From Chitinophagales bacterium (GTDB lineage Bacteria > Bacteroidota > Bacteroidia > Chitinophagales > Saprospiraceae), in assembly GCA_013298445.1 (NCBI GenBank), contig JAAFHQ010000213.1:1-8688 (forward strand): 8,688 nucleotides of DNA, written 5' to 3'. Shown here piece after piece: positions 1 through 5,934 of this stretch; positions within the stretch are counted from its first letter, which is position 1, and every line of letters starts with the position of its first letter. The notes under the pieces are model-generated. The model was not told the origin of the DNA, did no database searches, and worked only from the letters and a program-made list of their open reading frames with translations. A program made the translations under genes and the position numbers.

Positions 1-1078
1 TATCAACGATACCACCAGCACACCAATCAAATACATACAGTTCGCGATCGATCTTCACACCTTTGCCACCACAGATTGGGAACTCAGTATCTTTGATCGA
101 TACAGAATAGTTGCACTCAACCTGGTCGATGAACAAACAACGTGGGTTGTCCTTAGTGTTGAAGTAGCTGCAATGGAATGGAGTTACATCTTCCTTCTTG
201 ATCAGGCTCTTGTCAGGAGTACAAGAGTTGTACTCAACAACGTGATCGTACTTGCCTTCTGGATTTGCCTTCTTGAATACAAAATCACGTACGTCTGGAC
301 GGTAGAAGTGGATTTTCTGCGTGTAGTCAGAACGCATGCCGTTGCAATCAGTAGCTACCCACTCGCGAGAGATCGTAGCATAGATGCCGCCATTGCGCTT
401 CATGTCATCACAAGAGTAGAAAACCACTTTGTCGCTCCACTTCAGGGTTACCCGGCAACCGCAGCTGTAGCAGTTGTCTTTGAAGTAAGCATAGCCCAGG
501 TTTTTGATGTTGTCAGCAACCAAACTTGGTGGGGCCAAATTAAGACCGCAGTTGTCGCCAACGTTGTCCTTTTTATCAACACCTTCAGCGTTGTTGATAG
601 TTTGGCTACCCGTTGCAGCAGGACGTGGAGAGTCGAATGCATCTACGTTACCAATCGTCAGGCGATTGTTCAACACGTAGTTTACATCGTAGCAATCCAA
701 AGTGAAATCTGCAGGAGCACAAATCAGTTTTGGTGCAGTTTTGTCTTCTGCAGTTACTTTACCCCAGCAAATTACAGTTGCATTGGGAGAGTCGCTTGTA
801 AACAAGCCATAAGTCCAAACACCAGGACAGTCGATAACTGCACCGTTGCTTTGGTTGTTGTCCATAACCCGTACGTATGCTCCGGAGCAAGAACCGTCGG
901 ATACCAGGTTACGAGTAAGAGTGAATTGGCAATTGGCATCCAAAGTAACTGTCACGTTGTAACAACCGCAATTGGTTGACTGTGCAGACAGGTTGGAACC
1001 AAAAACCAGTGTAGCCAAAACCATCAAGCATGCGCTTGCAGTTTTGGTCATCCAGCTAGTAAAGGTCATTTTTCCCAT
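1..1078 (-). CDS. Secreted Cys-rich HYR-like surface protein, N-terminal part (3' end beyond window)
   Basis: Read from an ATG at 1078, the frame stays open for 359 codons to the left edge, so only the N-terminal part is seen. Residues 1-32 form a Sec signal peptide: Lys at 3 and 12, a hydrophobic stretch around 16-27, and likely cleavage after NLSA at 32. The mature part has 20 cysteines (for example 37, 39, 50, 203, 206, 208), which suggests many disulfides. The segment VTAEDKTAPKLIC (108-120) followed by DFTLDC resembles the start of HYR-like repeats. SREWVATDCNG with a following TQKIHFY (237-258) resembles the 'R-W-x-x-D-C-G-N ... TQ-I' signature of the same repeats, and VSIKDTEFPIC (326-336) looks like the next one. 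Such proteins in Bacteroidota are usually very large, exported and cell-surface or matrix associated, often with a type IX sorting C-terminus, which cannot be checked here. An alternative start is the ATG at 1069. No Shine-Dalgarno is visible. TTA, CTA and TCA codons are absent over most of the gene, suggesting high expression. Function beyond export is inference. Confidence 0.8.
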   Translation of the reverse strand, partial: MGKMTFTSWMTKTASACLMVLATLVFGSNLSAQSTNCGCYNVTVTLDANCQFTLTRNLVSDGSCSGAYVRVMDNNQSNGAVIDCPGVWTYGLFTSDSPNATVICWGKVTAEDKTAPKLICAPADFTLDCYDVNYVLNNRLTIGNVDAFDSPRPAATGSQTINNAEGVDKKDNVGDNCGLNLAPPSLVADNIKNLGYAYFKDNCYSCGCRVTLKWSDKVVFYSCDDMKRNGGIYATISREWVATDCNGMRSDYTQKIHFYRPDVRDFVFKKANPEGKYDHVVEYNSCTPDKSLIKKEDVTPFHCSYFNTKDNPRCLFIDQVECNYSVSIKDTEFPICGGKGVKIDRELYVFDWCAGGIVD

Positions 1079-1139
1079 AAGATTACAATTTGAGAAACAA
1101 TGTTGGGTTAAAAAATAATGTGAATTAGAATTAGCCTTA

Positions 1140-1190
1140 GGTCGTAAGCACAAAATTGTTCAAATCCTCGGTCGTCGTGAGCACACAATT
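1140..1190. repeat. Imperfect direct repeat in the putative leader of the surface-protein gene
   Basis: GGTCGTAAGCACAAAATT at 1140-1157 recurs as GGTCGT-cgtga-GCACACAATT at 1170-1190. The GGTCGT and GCACAnAATT blocks match, with a few extra bases between them in the second copy. If the promoter at 1222-1229 is real, both copies lie in the 5' untranslated leader, so they could act in RNA or bind a regulator. Role unknown. Confidence 0.4.
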
Positions 1191-1221
1191 TCATGCGAAA
1201 TTAAGCAGCCGATCCAAATAT

Positions 1222-1229
1222 CAAAACTA
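1222..1229 (-). promoter_or_regulatory. Candidate Bacteroidota-type -7 box (TAnnTTTG) for the surface-protein gene
   Basis: On the minus strand, 1229 to 1222 reads TAGTTTTG, an exact match to the TAnnTTTG -7 element described for the Bacteroidota primary sigma factor. It is the only exact match I found in this spacer on this strand, and it lies about 145 bp upstream of the ATG. No convincing -33 TTG partner is visible at the usual distance; the region upstream is AT-rich instead. An 8-mer with two free positions is expected by chance now and then in AT-rich DNA. Confidence 0.3.
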
Positions 1230-1280
1230 AATTAATAAAATATTTCTTAAAAGAGTTTGATATTACAAAAAGGCTGAATA

Positions 1281-1312
1281 TAGAAAAGCCGAATCTCAGC
1301 TATGAGATCGGT
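1281..1312 (-). terminator. Terminator-like hairpin, minus strand
   Basis: On the minus strand, CCGATCTCA, loop TAGC, TGAGAT and, after one bulged base, CGG form a stem of about 9-10 bp. The U-rich stretch CTTTTCTATATT follows. It lies about 260 bp past the LuxR-type regulator's stop codon and just upstream of the candidate promoter of the next gene, a sensible place to end the regulator transcript. The distance from the stop and the interrupted U-tract lower confidence. Confidence 0.4.
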
Positions 1313-1360
1313 GGCAAACTTTCGATAGTATATAGTGAAATGCAAAAACTTGTGGAGTAG

Positions 1361-1388
1361 ATTGAAAAGAAATGGCTTTTGAAGCCAT
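1361..1388 (-). terminator. Terminator-like hairpin, minus strand (7-bp stem)
   Basis: ATGGCTT (1372-1378) and AAGCCAT (1382-1388) are perfect inverted arms around a 3-nt loop. On the minus strand the hairpin is followed by TTCTTTTCAAT, which is U-rich. The stem is short with modest GC. It may act with the hairpin at 1281-1312 as tandem terminators for the regulator gene. Confidence 0.35.
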
Positions 1389-1396
1389 ACAACAAT

Positions 1397-1461
1397 AGCT
1401 TTTAGTACATCTTTTGTTCATGGGACCAATTTTGTGCTAAGCTTTTAGCATTAGCTTTTAA
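1397..1461. repeat. Three AGCTTTTAR copies and a TGCTAA/TTAGCA palindrome
   Basis: AGCTTTTAG occurs at 1397-1405 and 1440-1448, and AGCTTTTAA at 1453-1461. The middle copy is embedded in a perfect inverted repeat, TGCTAA (1435-1440), loop GCTT, TTAGCA (1445-1450). The cluster lies about 110-175 bp past the regulator's stop codon. It could be a protein-binding cluster or simple AT-rich coincidence; no function is claimed. Confidence 0.3.
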
Positions 1462-1571
1462 ACAATGCAAAATTACAGCTCAATCCTTTTCTACAAATAC
1501 CCCAAAACTGGTAATTTTATCAAGCTGTAAATCCAAAATGTATTTCATTGAAAATCAATAAAATACTCTCA

Positions 1572-2201
1572 TTACACCAAACAATGGTCGTAAGCAGCAC
1601 GTACCAACCCGGCTGTATTGCTCACTCCAAGTTTACGCATGATGTTTTTTCGATGTACACTGACCGTTTGATAGCTGATGAATAGTTGGCTGGCAATTTG
1701 CTTGTTACTCATGGCTTTAGAGATCAGCTGTAGGATTTGTACTTCCCTTTTGGTGAGCAATGGCTCTCCGGTATTGGAGGTTTCATCTGAATGCGCACGT
1801 GCTTTTTCAAAAGCAAATGGAAAATAGACTTTGTCCGTCAAGATTTGCGAAATTCCTTCTTTCAGTTCTTCGAGTGTTGCTGTTTTTAGCAGAAGGCCAT
1901 GTGCGCCAGCTTTGCTTACCTGAGGAGCGAGAGAACTTTGCTCGAATCGAGTAAAGATACAAATACGTGCACCTGGATTCAATTTGCGGAGATGGCGAAT
2001 GACTTGGAAGCTGTCAGCGTCTGGAGTTTTGAGCTCCATAATAATCAAGTCCGGTTGGTAATGATGAATGGCATCTGACCAATTGACGTCAAGGTTACAA
2101 GCACTCACGTGAAATTCGAATCGTTCGTCCGAACATAGTACTTGCTTTAGTCCTTCAATCAACACTGGTTGATTGTCGGAAATAATGGTTTTTACTTTCA
2201 T
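1572..2201 (-). CDS. NarL/FixJ-family (LuxR-type HTH) response regulator with atypical receiver
   Basis: This is a 209-aa protein with two domains. The N-terminal receiver (about 3-122) has the family frame: IISDNQPVLIEGL at the start, then QPDLIIMELKTPDADSF, T84 at the conserved Thr/Ser position, and K106 in GAHGLLLK. The C-terminal LuxR-type HTH (about 148-207) is classic: LTKREVQILQLI, then MSNKQIASQLFIS, then TVSVHRKNIMRKLGV. The residue at the phospho-acceptor position, normally Asp in 'LMD', is E56, and the second residue of the acidic pair is N10 after D9. This suggests a receiver that is not phosphorylated in the usual way, or that is locked by a phosphomimetic Glu. No histidine kinase lies beside it. 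It lies 165 bp downstream of fadH and about 490 bp upstream of the surface-protein gene on the same strand; its targets cannot be told from the sequence. The ATG at 2201 is the natural start, right before the first receiver strand; no Shine-Dalgarno is seen. Confidence 0.9.
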   Translation of the reverse strand: MKVKTIISDNQPVLIEGLKQVLCSDERFEFHVSACNLDVNWSDAIHHYQPDLIIMELKTPDADSFQVIRHLRKLNPGARICIFTRFEQSSLAPQVSKAGAHGLLLKTATLEELKEGISQILTDKVYFPFAFEKARAHSDETSNTGEPLLTKREVQILQLISKAMSNKQIASQLFISYQTVSVHRKNIMRKLGVSNTAGLVRAAYDHCLV

Positions 2202-2366
2202 GGGAATTATAATTAAAACAAAAGGCCGTAGCCTAATCCAAATAACTTGTGCAAAAACTTTAGGGCAAAATCAGTTTTAACAACCTGAAGGGAGAGGATC
2301 AACAACAGCAAAAAATAAAACTGCGGTAAAAGTAGGCATTCAAAACGAGTTTTGCAAATCCTTAAC

Positions 2367-4394
2367 TTATATCCGCGCAGCCAGTCGAGAGGCTTGATCT
2401 ATTGCACGTTTGGCGTCCAACTCCCGGGCTTCATCTGCCCCACCTACCAAATGTACGGATACACCCTGATTGAACAGGGGTTCATACAACTCACGCAATG
2501 GTTCCTGACCAGCACAAACAATCACCTGATCCACATCGAGTACTTGCGGAACCTCATCAATACTAATGTGTAGACCTTGATCGTCCACCCGCAGGTATTG
2601 CACGGCACCAATCATCTGTACCCGGCGATTTTTTAAACTGCTCCGGTGAATCCAACCAGTGGTTTTACCCAACCGTTCACCCAATTTCCCTTTGCTGCGC
2701 TGCAGGAGATAAATGGTACGCTCTGGTTTTTCAGGTTGAGCGTGTTTTAATCCACCTTTGGCCTGATAAGTCATATCCACGCCCCATTCATCCATAAAGG
2801 CTTCAACATTTAGACTTGTAGACGCAGTTTCCTGCGAAAGATACTCTGCTACATCAAAACCTATGCCACCTGCACCAATGATGGCAACTTTTTGCCCGAT
2901 TTTTTGCTGGTGCTTCAACACATCGATATAACTCAGCACTTTAGGATGATCAATGCCTGGTAAATCCAAAGCCCGCGGAGAAACCCCTGTAGCTAAAATC
3001 ACTTCGTCGAAGGCACCCGCCAATAAATCTGCTGCGCTTACACGCTGCCCCAGATGTAGCTGGACACCATATTTAAATACCTGACCTGCAAAATAACGCA
3101 GGGTTTCATGGAATTCCTCTTTGCCCGGGATATGTTTGGCCATGTTGAATTGGCCGCCAATCTCATTTTCTGCGTCAAAAAGATGGACTTCGTGCCCACG
3201 TTGAGCGGCAACACTTGAAAAAGCCAGTCCGGCTGGTCCAGCCCCAACTACTGCTATTTTTTTCTTTTGGCTGCACGGCAAATAATTCAATTCAGTTTCG
3301 TGGCAAGCCCGGGGATTGACCAAACAACTGGCCACCTTTCGTTTAAAGGTGTGGTCCAAACAAGCCTGATTGCAAGCGATGCAAGTGTTGATTTCCTGTG
3401 AGCGATTCTCAATAGCCTTGAGCACAAATTCAGGATCAGCCAAAAAAGGCCGCGCCATGGATACCATATCGGCATGCCCTGCCGCCAAAACACTTTCGGC
3501 TACTTCAGGGCTATTGATGCGGTTGGTGGTAATCAGGGGAATACCTACTTTGCCCATCAACCGTTGGGTAACCCAGGAAAAACCCGCGCGCGGCACCATC
3601 GTTGCAATTGTAGGTACCCTGGCCTCATGCCAACCGATACCTGTATTAATAATGGTAGCCCCGGCTTTTTCAATTTCATGCGCCAGCAGTTCTACCTCTT
3701 CCCAGGTACTGCCATCTGGAACGAGGTCCAACATGGAAAGCCGGTAAATGATGATGAAATCTGGCCCAACTGCTTCCCGAACCCGGCGCACGATCTCAAT
3801 AGGGAAACGAATGCGGTTTTGGTAATCCCCACCCCATTCATCGGTCCGGCGATTGGTTTTGCTGACGATGAACTGATTGATCAAATAACCTTCCGACCCC
3901 ATGATTTCTACCCCATCGTAACCAGCCTCGCGGGCCAGTGCCGCACAACGGGCGTAAGCGTTGATGCTGCGTTTGACGCCAATGGATGTCAAAGCCCAGG
4001 GTTTGAAAGGAGAAATGGGTGATTTAATGGCCGAAGGTGCCACCGCCAAGGGGTGATAGCCATAACGCCCCGAATGGAGGATTTGCATGGCAATTTTACC
4101 GCCTTCACTGTGTACAGCCTCCGTAATGATTTTGTGTTGACGGGCTTCTGTATGAGTCGATAATTTGGCAGCAAAGGGTGCCACCCAGCCCGCGCGATTG
4201 GGCGCAATCCCCCCGGTTACGATCAGCCCCACCTGCCCCCTGGCTCGTTCGGCATAATAGGCTGCCATGCGCTGGTAGCCATCTTTTTCTTCCTCAAGTC
4301 CGGTGTGCATGGAGCCCATCAAGACACGGTTTTTCAGCGTAGTAAAGCCAAGATCAAGGGGCTGCAACAAATGTGGGTAGGGCAATGCTGGCAT
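2367..4394 (-). CDS. fadH: 2,4-dienoyl-CoA reductase (NADPH), FMN/FAD/4Fe-4S
   Basis: At 675 aa it nearly equals E. coli FadH (about 672 aa), and long stretches agree with the E. coli protein as I remember it: LDLGFTTLKNRVLMGSMHTG, EGGKIAMQILHSGRY, TNTGIGWHEAR-like ATIINTGIGWHEARVPTIAT, HADMVSMARPFLAD and GKTTGWIHR. The enzyme reduces 2,4-dienoyl-CoA with NADPH so that unsaturated fatty acids with double bonds at even positions can enter beta-oxidation; it acts in the cytoplasm. Domains: an N-terminal Old-Yellow-Enzyme TIM barrel binding FMN (about 5-335, with Y170 and H256 at the catalytic positions); a 4Fe-4S cluster site C338, C341, C345 and C357; and a C-terminal FAD/NADPH part with GAGPAG (384-389) and a second dinucleotide fold around GAGGIGFD (507-514). 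All key residues are present and the frame is intact. It appears monocistronic, with 165 bp before the next gene. The upstream region (4421-4524) is rich in palindromes that may be operators. No other fad genes are in the window. Confidence 0.96.
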   Translation of the reverse strand: MPALPYPHLLQPLDLGFTTLKNRVLMGSMHTGLEEEKDGYQRMAAYYAERARGQVGLIVTGGIAPNRAGWVAPFAAKLSTHTEARQHKIITEAVHSEGGKIAMQILHSGRYGYHPLAVAPSAIKSPISPFKPWALTSIGVKRSINAYARCAALAREAGYDGVEIMGSEGYLINQFIVSKTNRRTDEWGGDYQNRIRFPIEIVRRVREAVGPDFIIIYRLSMLDLVPDGSTWEEVELLAHEIEKAGATIINTGIGWHEARVPTIATMVPRAGFSWVTQRLMGKVGIPLITTNRINSPEVAESVLAAGHADMVSMARPFLADPEFVLKAIENRSQEINTCIACNQACLDHTFKRKVASCLVNPRACHETELNYLPCSQKKKIAVVGAGPAGLAFSSVAAQRGHEVHLFDAENEIGGQFNMAKHIPGKEEFHETLRYFAGQVFKYGVQLHLGQRVSAADLLAGAFDEVILATGVSPRALDLPGIDHPKVLSYIDVLKHQQKIGQKVAIIGAGGIGFDVAEYLSQETASTSLNVEAFMDEWGVDMTYQAKGGLKHAQPEKPERTIYLLQRSKGKLGERLGKTTGWIHRSSLKNRRVQMIGAVQYLRVDDQGLHISIDEVPQVLDVDQVIVCAGQEPLRELYEPLFNQGVSVHLVGGADEARELDAKRAIDQASRLAARI

Positions 4395-4420
4395 CGTTTT
4401 GTATTGTAAGGCGAAAACTG

Positions 4421-4472
4421 ATTAGCGAATTTACGCTAATGGAGTTGAAATTTTTAGCAAATTTCCGCTGAT
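4421..4472 (-). promoter_or_regulatory. Tandem operator-like repeat upstream of fadH
   Basis: TTAGCGAATTTACGCTAAT (4422-4440) recurs as TTAGCAAATTTCCGCTGAT (4454-4472), 16 of 19 positions identical, start to start 32 bp, which is close to three helical turns. The first copy is itself a perfect dyad (ATTAGCG at 4421-4427, CGCTAAT at 4434-4440). The second overlaps another dyad (GAAATTT 4447-4453, AAATTTC 4459-4465). The first copy begins 27 bp upstream of the fadH start codon. Two dyad copies on the same helix face are typical of a dimeric repressor or activator site. A fatty-acid-responsive regulator would make sense, but its identity is unknown. Confidence 0.55.
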
Positions 4473-4524
4473 GTACATGGCTCACATTGTTCATCAGCGC
4501 ACAGAAATTGTCCACATTTGGACA
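4466..4524. promoter_or_regulatory. Two further perfect inverted repeats in the fadH divergent region
   Basis: CGCTGATG (4466-4473) is matched by CATCAGCG (4492-4499), 8-bp perfect arms with an 18-bp spacer; the left arm overlaps the second operator-like copy. Right next to it, TGTCCA (4509-4514) and TGGACA (4519-4524) form a 6-bp perfect dyad with a 4-nt centre. Neither has a U-tract on either strand that would make it a terminator. They lie between fadH (minus) and the small plus-strand gene at 4663, so they could control either one. Confidence 0.4.
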
Positions 4525-4587
4525 CTTAAATTAAAAAACCACTTCAAATAGGTTTATAATCAACGATTTAAAAAGTTGGTATGTAGT

Positions 4588-4616
4588 TTGATCGGGTATA
4601 AATAACGTGGGATCAA
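4588..4616. promoter_or_regulatory. TTGATC/GATCAA inverted repeat upstream of the small gene
   Basis: TTGATC (4588-4593) and GATCAA (4611-4616) flank an AT-rich TATAAATAA stretch, 47-75 bp upstream of the ATG at 4663. Position and symmetry fit an operator over a promoter, but the arms are only 6 bp and no TAnnTTTG box is present. Weak call. Confidence 0.2.
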
Positions 4617-4662
4617 GCGCAAAAAAACATCCATATATTTCTTCACCTGAAAACAGTACACT

Positions 4663-4956
4663 ATGGCATATATCGCTATACCCATTCCAGGCGGCCGTGG
4701 TAAACAAGACATCGAGATCGAAGTAACCATTAACGGTCAAAAACAAGCGATTCATTATCGGGTTGAGTTGTTCTATTGGGAAGATTGTAATATCCCGGTA
4801 ATCGACCGGGCGGAGTGCATCCGGTACATGCTTTCCAAGTATGACAAAGACTGGACCTTGTACTACATAGGCTCTCCTACTGATGAGTTTGTGCCGATTA
4901 CTTTTGTAAAAAAAGAAGATATGGCGCTGCAAAAGCGGCTTTTGGTAGGAAATTAA
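4663..4956 (+). CDS. Small conserved-looking protein of unknown function
   Basis: It is a 97-aa soluble protein starting MAYIAIPIPGGRGK. I do not recognise the family. There is no signal peptide, membrane segment or metal motif, and one Cys pair (C42 and C52). The N-terminal third has alternating strand-like segments (DIEIEVTINGQ, AIHYRVELFYW). The middle, IDRAECIRYMLSKYDKDW, looks helical, and the end has LYYIGSPTDEFVPITFVKK. The balanced composition and sensible strand/helix pattern favour it as real over the 156-codon frame on the opposite strand. It converges on ppx with 45 bp between stop codons. A palindrome-rich region lies upstream. No Shine-Dalgarno is seen before the ATG. Confidence 0.7.
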   Translation: MAYIAIPIPGGRGKQDIEIEVTINGQKQAIHYRVELFYWEDCNIPVIDRAECIRYMLSKYDKDWTLYYIGSPTDEFVPITFVKKEDMALQKRLLVGN

Positions 4957-4970
4957 AAACAAATTCAATC

Positions 4971-4998
4971 GTTGGGCAAGCGCAAGGCTTGCCCCTAC
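4971..4998. repeat. REP-like GC-rich hairpin between convergent genes
   Basis: GGGCAAGC (4974-4981) and GCTTGCCC (4987-4994) are perfect 8-bp arms around GCAAG, with CTACC following. This form, a GGGC-rich palindrome ending in CCCCTAC, resembles a dispersed hairpin seen by recall in intergenic regions of many bacteria (GGGCGAAC...GTTCGCCCCTAC). It fills most of the 45-bp gap between the small gene (plus) and ppx (minus), so it may end transcription in both directions. A T-run (TTTGTTTTT) occurs on the minus strand about 10 bases beyond. Repeat status needs a genome-wide count. Confidence 0.55.
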
Positions 4999-5001
4999 CA
5001 C

Positions 5002-5913
5002 TTATGCGTTGGCCATTTCTGCCAATACCCCTTCTTTCACATCGTAATCCGAAACTAGGAGTCGAGGCACTTTGGTCATTTTAAGCACAAAACGAATCAG
5101 CAGCATTCCGACCACAATCATGTCAATCCTATCATCGGGAATTTCGGGCATGGCCAGGCGTTCGGCTTTGGTAGCCTGAATGACCTGCTCAAAAAAAGCA
5201 GGTAGCTCACTCAGCTCAGCTACGGGCAACACTGCACAATGAGGCCCAAGTTTTTCTTTGCTGAATTGAGCAAGCAAAACATCAAAGGTGCCTTTGGTAC
5301 CCACCAAATCGCTAATGGTATATTGGGCCAAGGCGTGAGTGAGCGGCGACAATTGTTGCTGGAGAAAACTGTGCAGGGCTTCTATCTCAATTGCACCAAT
5401 CGGGTCGCTGTGGTGAAACTGGCCGTATAAAATGGCCATACCCACGGGGAAACTTTGTGCCCAATACACCGTATCCAAATCTGCTATGATGAACTCCACA
5501 CTACCCCCACCAATGTCCATGATGAGTTTTTTGTCGGCACCAAATTGAACCGCTTGCTCCACTCCTTTGTGAATGTAATGCGCCTCCTGGTCGCCATCGA
5601 TCAACATAATGTCCAGACCAGTTTTTTCTTTAACTGTTTGAATAAAAAATGCACCATTACTGGCTGTGCGCAACGCGGCCGTGCCAATGGCTTTGGTTTT
5701 GTCTACATGATGCTGAGACAGGATTTGGGCATAATCTGTCAAACAATCGATGCCTCTCTGGAAAGGTTCAGCGCCAATGGTGCCAATGCCCTCAGATGCC
5801 AATTTGATAAAACGGCTTTGGCGAAAAATAGCCTCAAAGGAAGCATCGGGCAACACGCGTACAATGCGCAAGTGAAAAATGTTGGTGCCCAAATCGATAA
5901 TGGCAAGGGTCAT
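5002..5913 (-). CDS. Ppx/GppA-family exopolyphosphatase / pppGpp phosphohydrolase (short form)
   Basis: The 303-aa protein belongs to the ASKHA-fold Ppx/GppA phosphatase family, which removes terminal phosphate from polyphosphate or converts pppGpp to ppGpp in the cytoplasm. Motifs: DLGTNIFHLRI (7-17, first phosphate loop, usually DxGSNSxRL), GTAALRTASN (77-86), the E110 of DGDQEAHY at the catalytic Glu position, DIGGGSVEF (133-141, second phosphate loop), VGTKGTFD (204-211), and the C-terminal SDYDVKEGVL (288-297). It lacks the extra C-terminal domains of the about 510-aa E. coli Ppx, as is usual for the roughly 300-aa forms in Bacteroidota. The first loop carries T10 and I12 where Ser is common, a mild deviation. 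It starts 21 bp after the stop of the barrel gene on the same strand, so the two are probably co-transcribed. Whether polyphosphate or pppGpp is the main substrate cannot be read from the sequence. Confidence 0.9.
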   Translation of the reverse strand: MTLAIIDLGTNIFHLRIVRVLPDASFEAIFRQSRFIKLASEGIGTIGAEPFQRGIDCLTDYAQILSQHHVDKTKAIGTAALRTASNGAFFIQTVKEKTGLDIMLIDGDQEAHYIHKGVEQAVQFGADKKLIMDIGGGSVEFIIADLDTVYWAQSFPVGMAILYGQFHHSDPIGAIEIEALHSFLQQQLSPLTHALAQYTISDLVGTKGTFDVLLAQFSKEKLGPHCAVLPVAELSELPAFFEQVIQATKAERLAMPEIPDDRIDMIVVGMLLIRFVLKMTKVPRLLVSDYDVKEGVLAEMANA

Positions 5914-5934
5914 GTTTTAAAGATTTACTCGTTC

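Larger units (their letters stand above)
1079..1571. other. Gene-free spacer with terminator-like hairpins and a promoter
   Basis: About 490 bp lie between the regulator's stop codon and the start of the surface-protein gene, both on the minus strand. No ORF here looks like a gene. In minus-strand order, the region holds three AGCTTTTAR copies and a TGCTAA/TTAGCA palindrome, two hairpins followed by U-rich stretches, one exact TAnnTTTG box, and an imperfect direct repeat near the surface-protein gene. The order (terminators first, then promoter) fits separate transcription of the two genes, with a 5' leader of roughly 130-140 nt for the surface protein. Confidence 0.6.

Noticed and set aside
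173..979. 268-codon plus-strand open frame
   Set aside because: It is in exact codon register opposite the secreted Cys-rich gene. The minus-strand reading has a signal peptide and recognisable HYR-like phrases, while this one looks like no protein.
2341..2354. CAAAAC/GTTTTG inverted repeat after fadH as a terminator
   Set aside because: The loop is only 2 nt, the stem is AT-rich and no U-tract follows directly on the minus strand.
3474..4022. 182-codon plus-strand frame inside fadH
   Set aside because: It lies antisense to the strongly conserved TIM-barrel part of fadH.
4531..5001. 156-codon minus-strand open frame overlapping the small plus-strand gene
   Set aside because: It spans the REP-like hairpin and the AT-rich spacer upstream of the 4663 gene, and its composition is that of a shadow frame. 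The 97-aa plus-strand protein is more protein-like.
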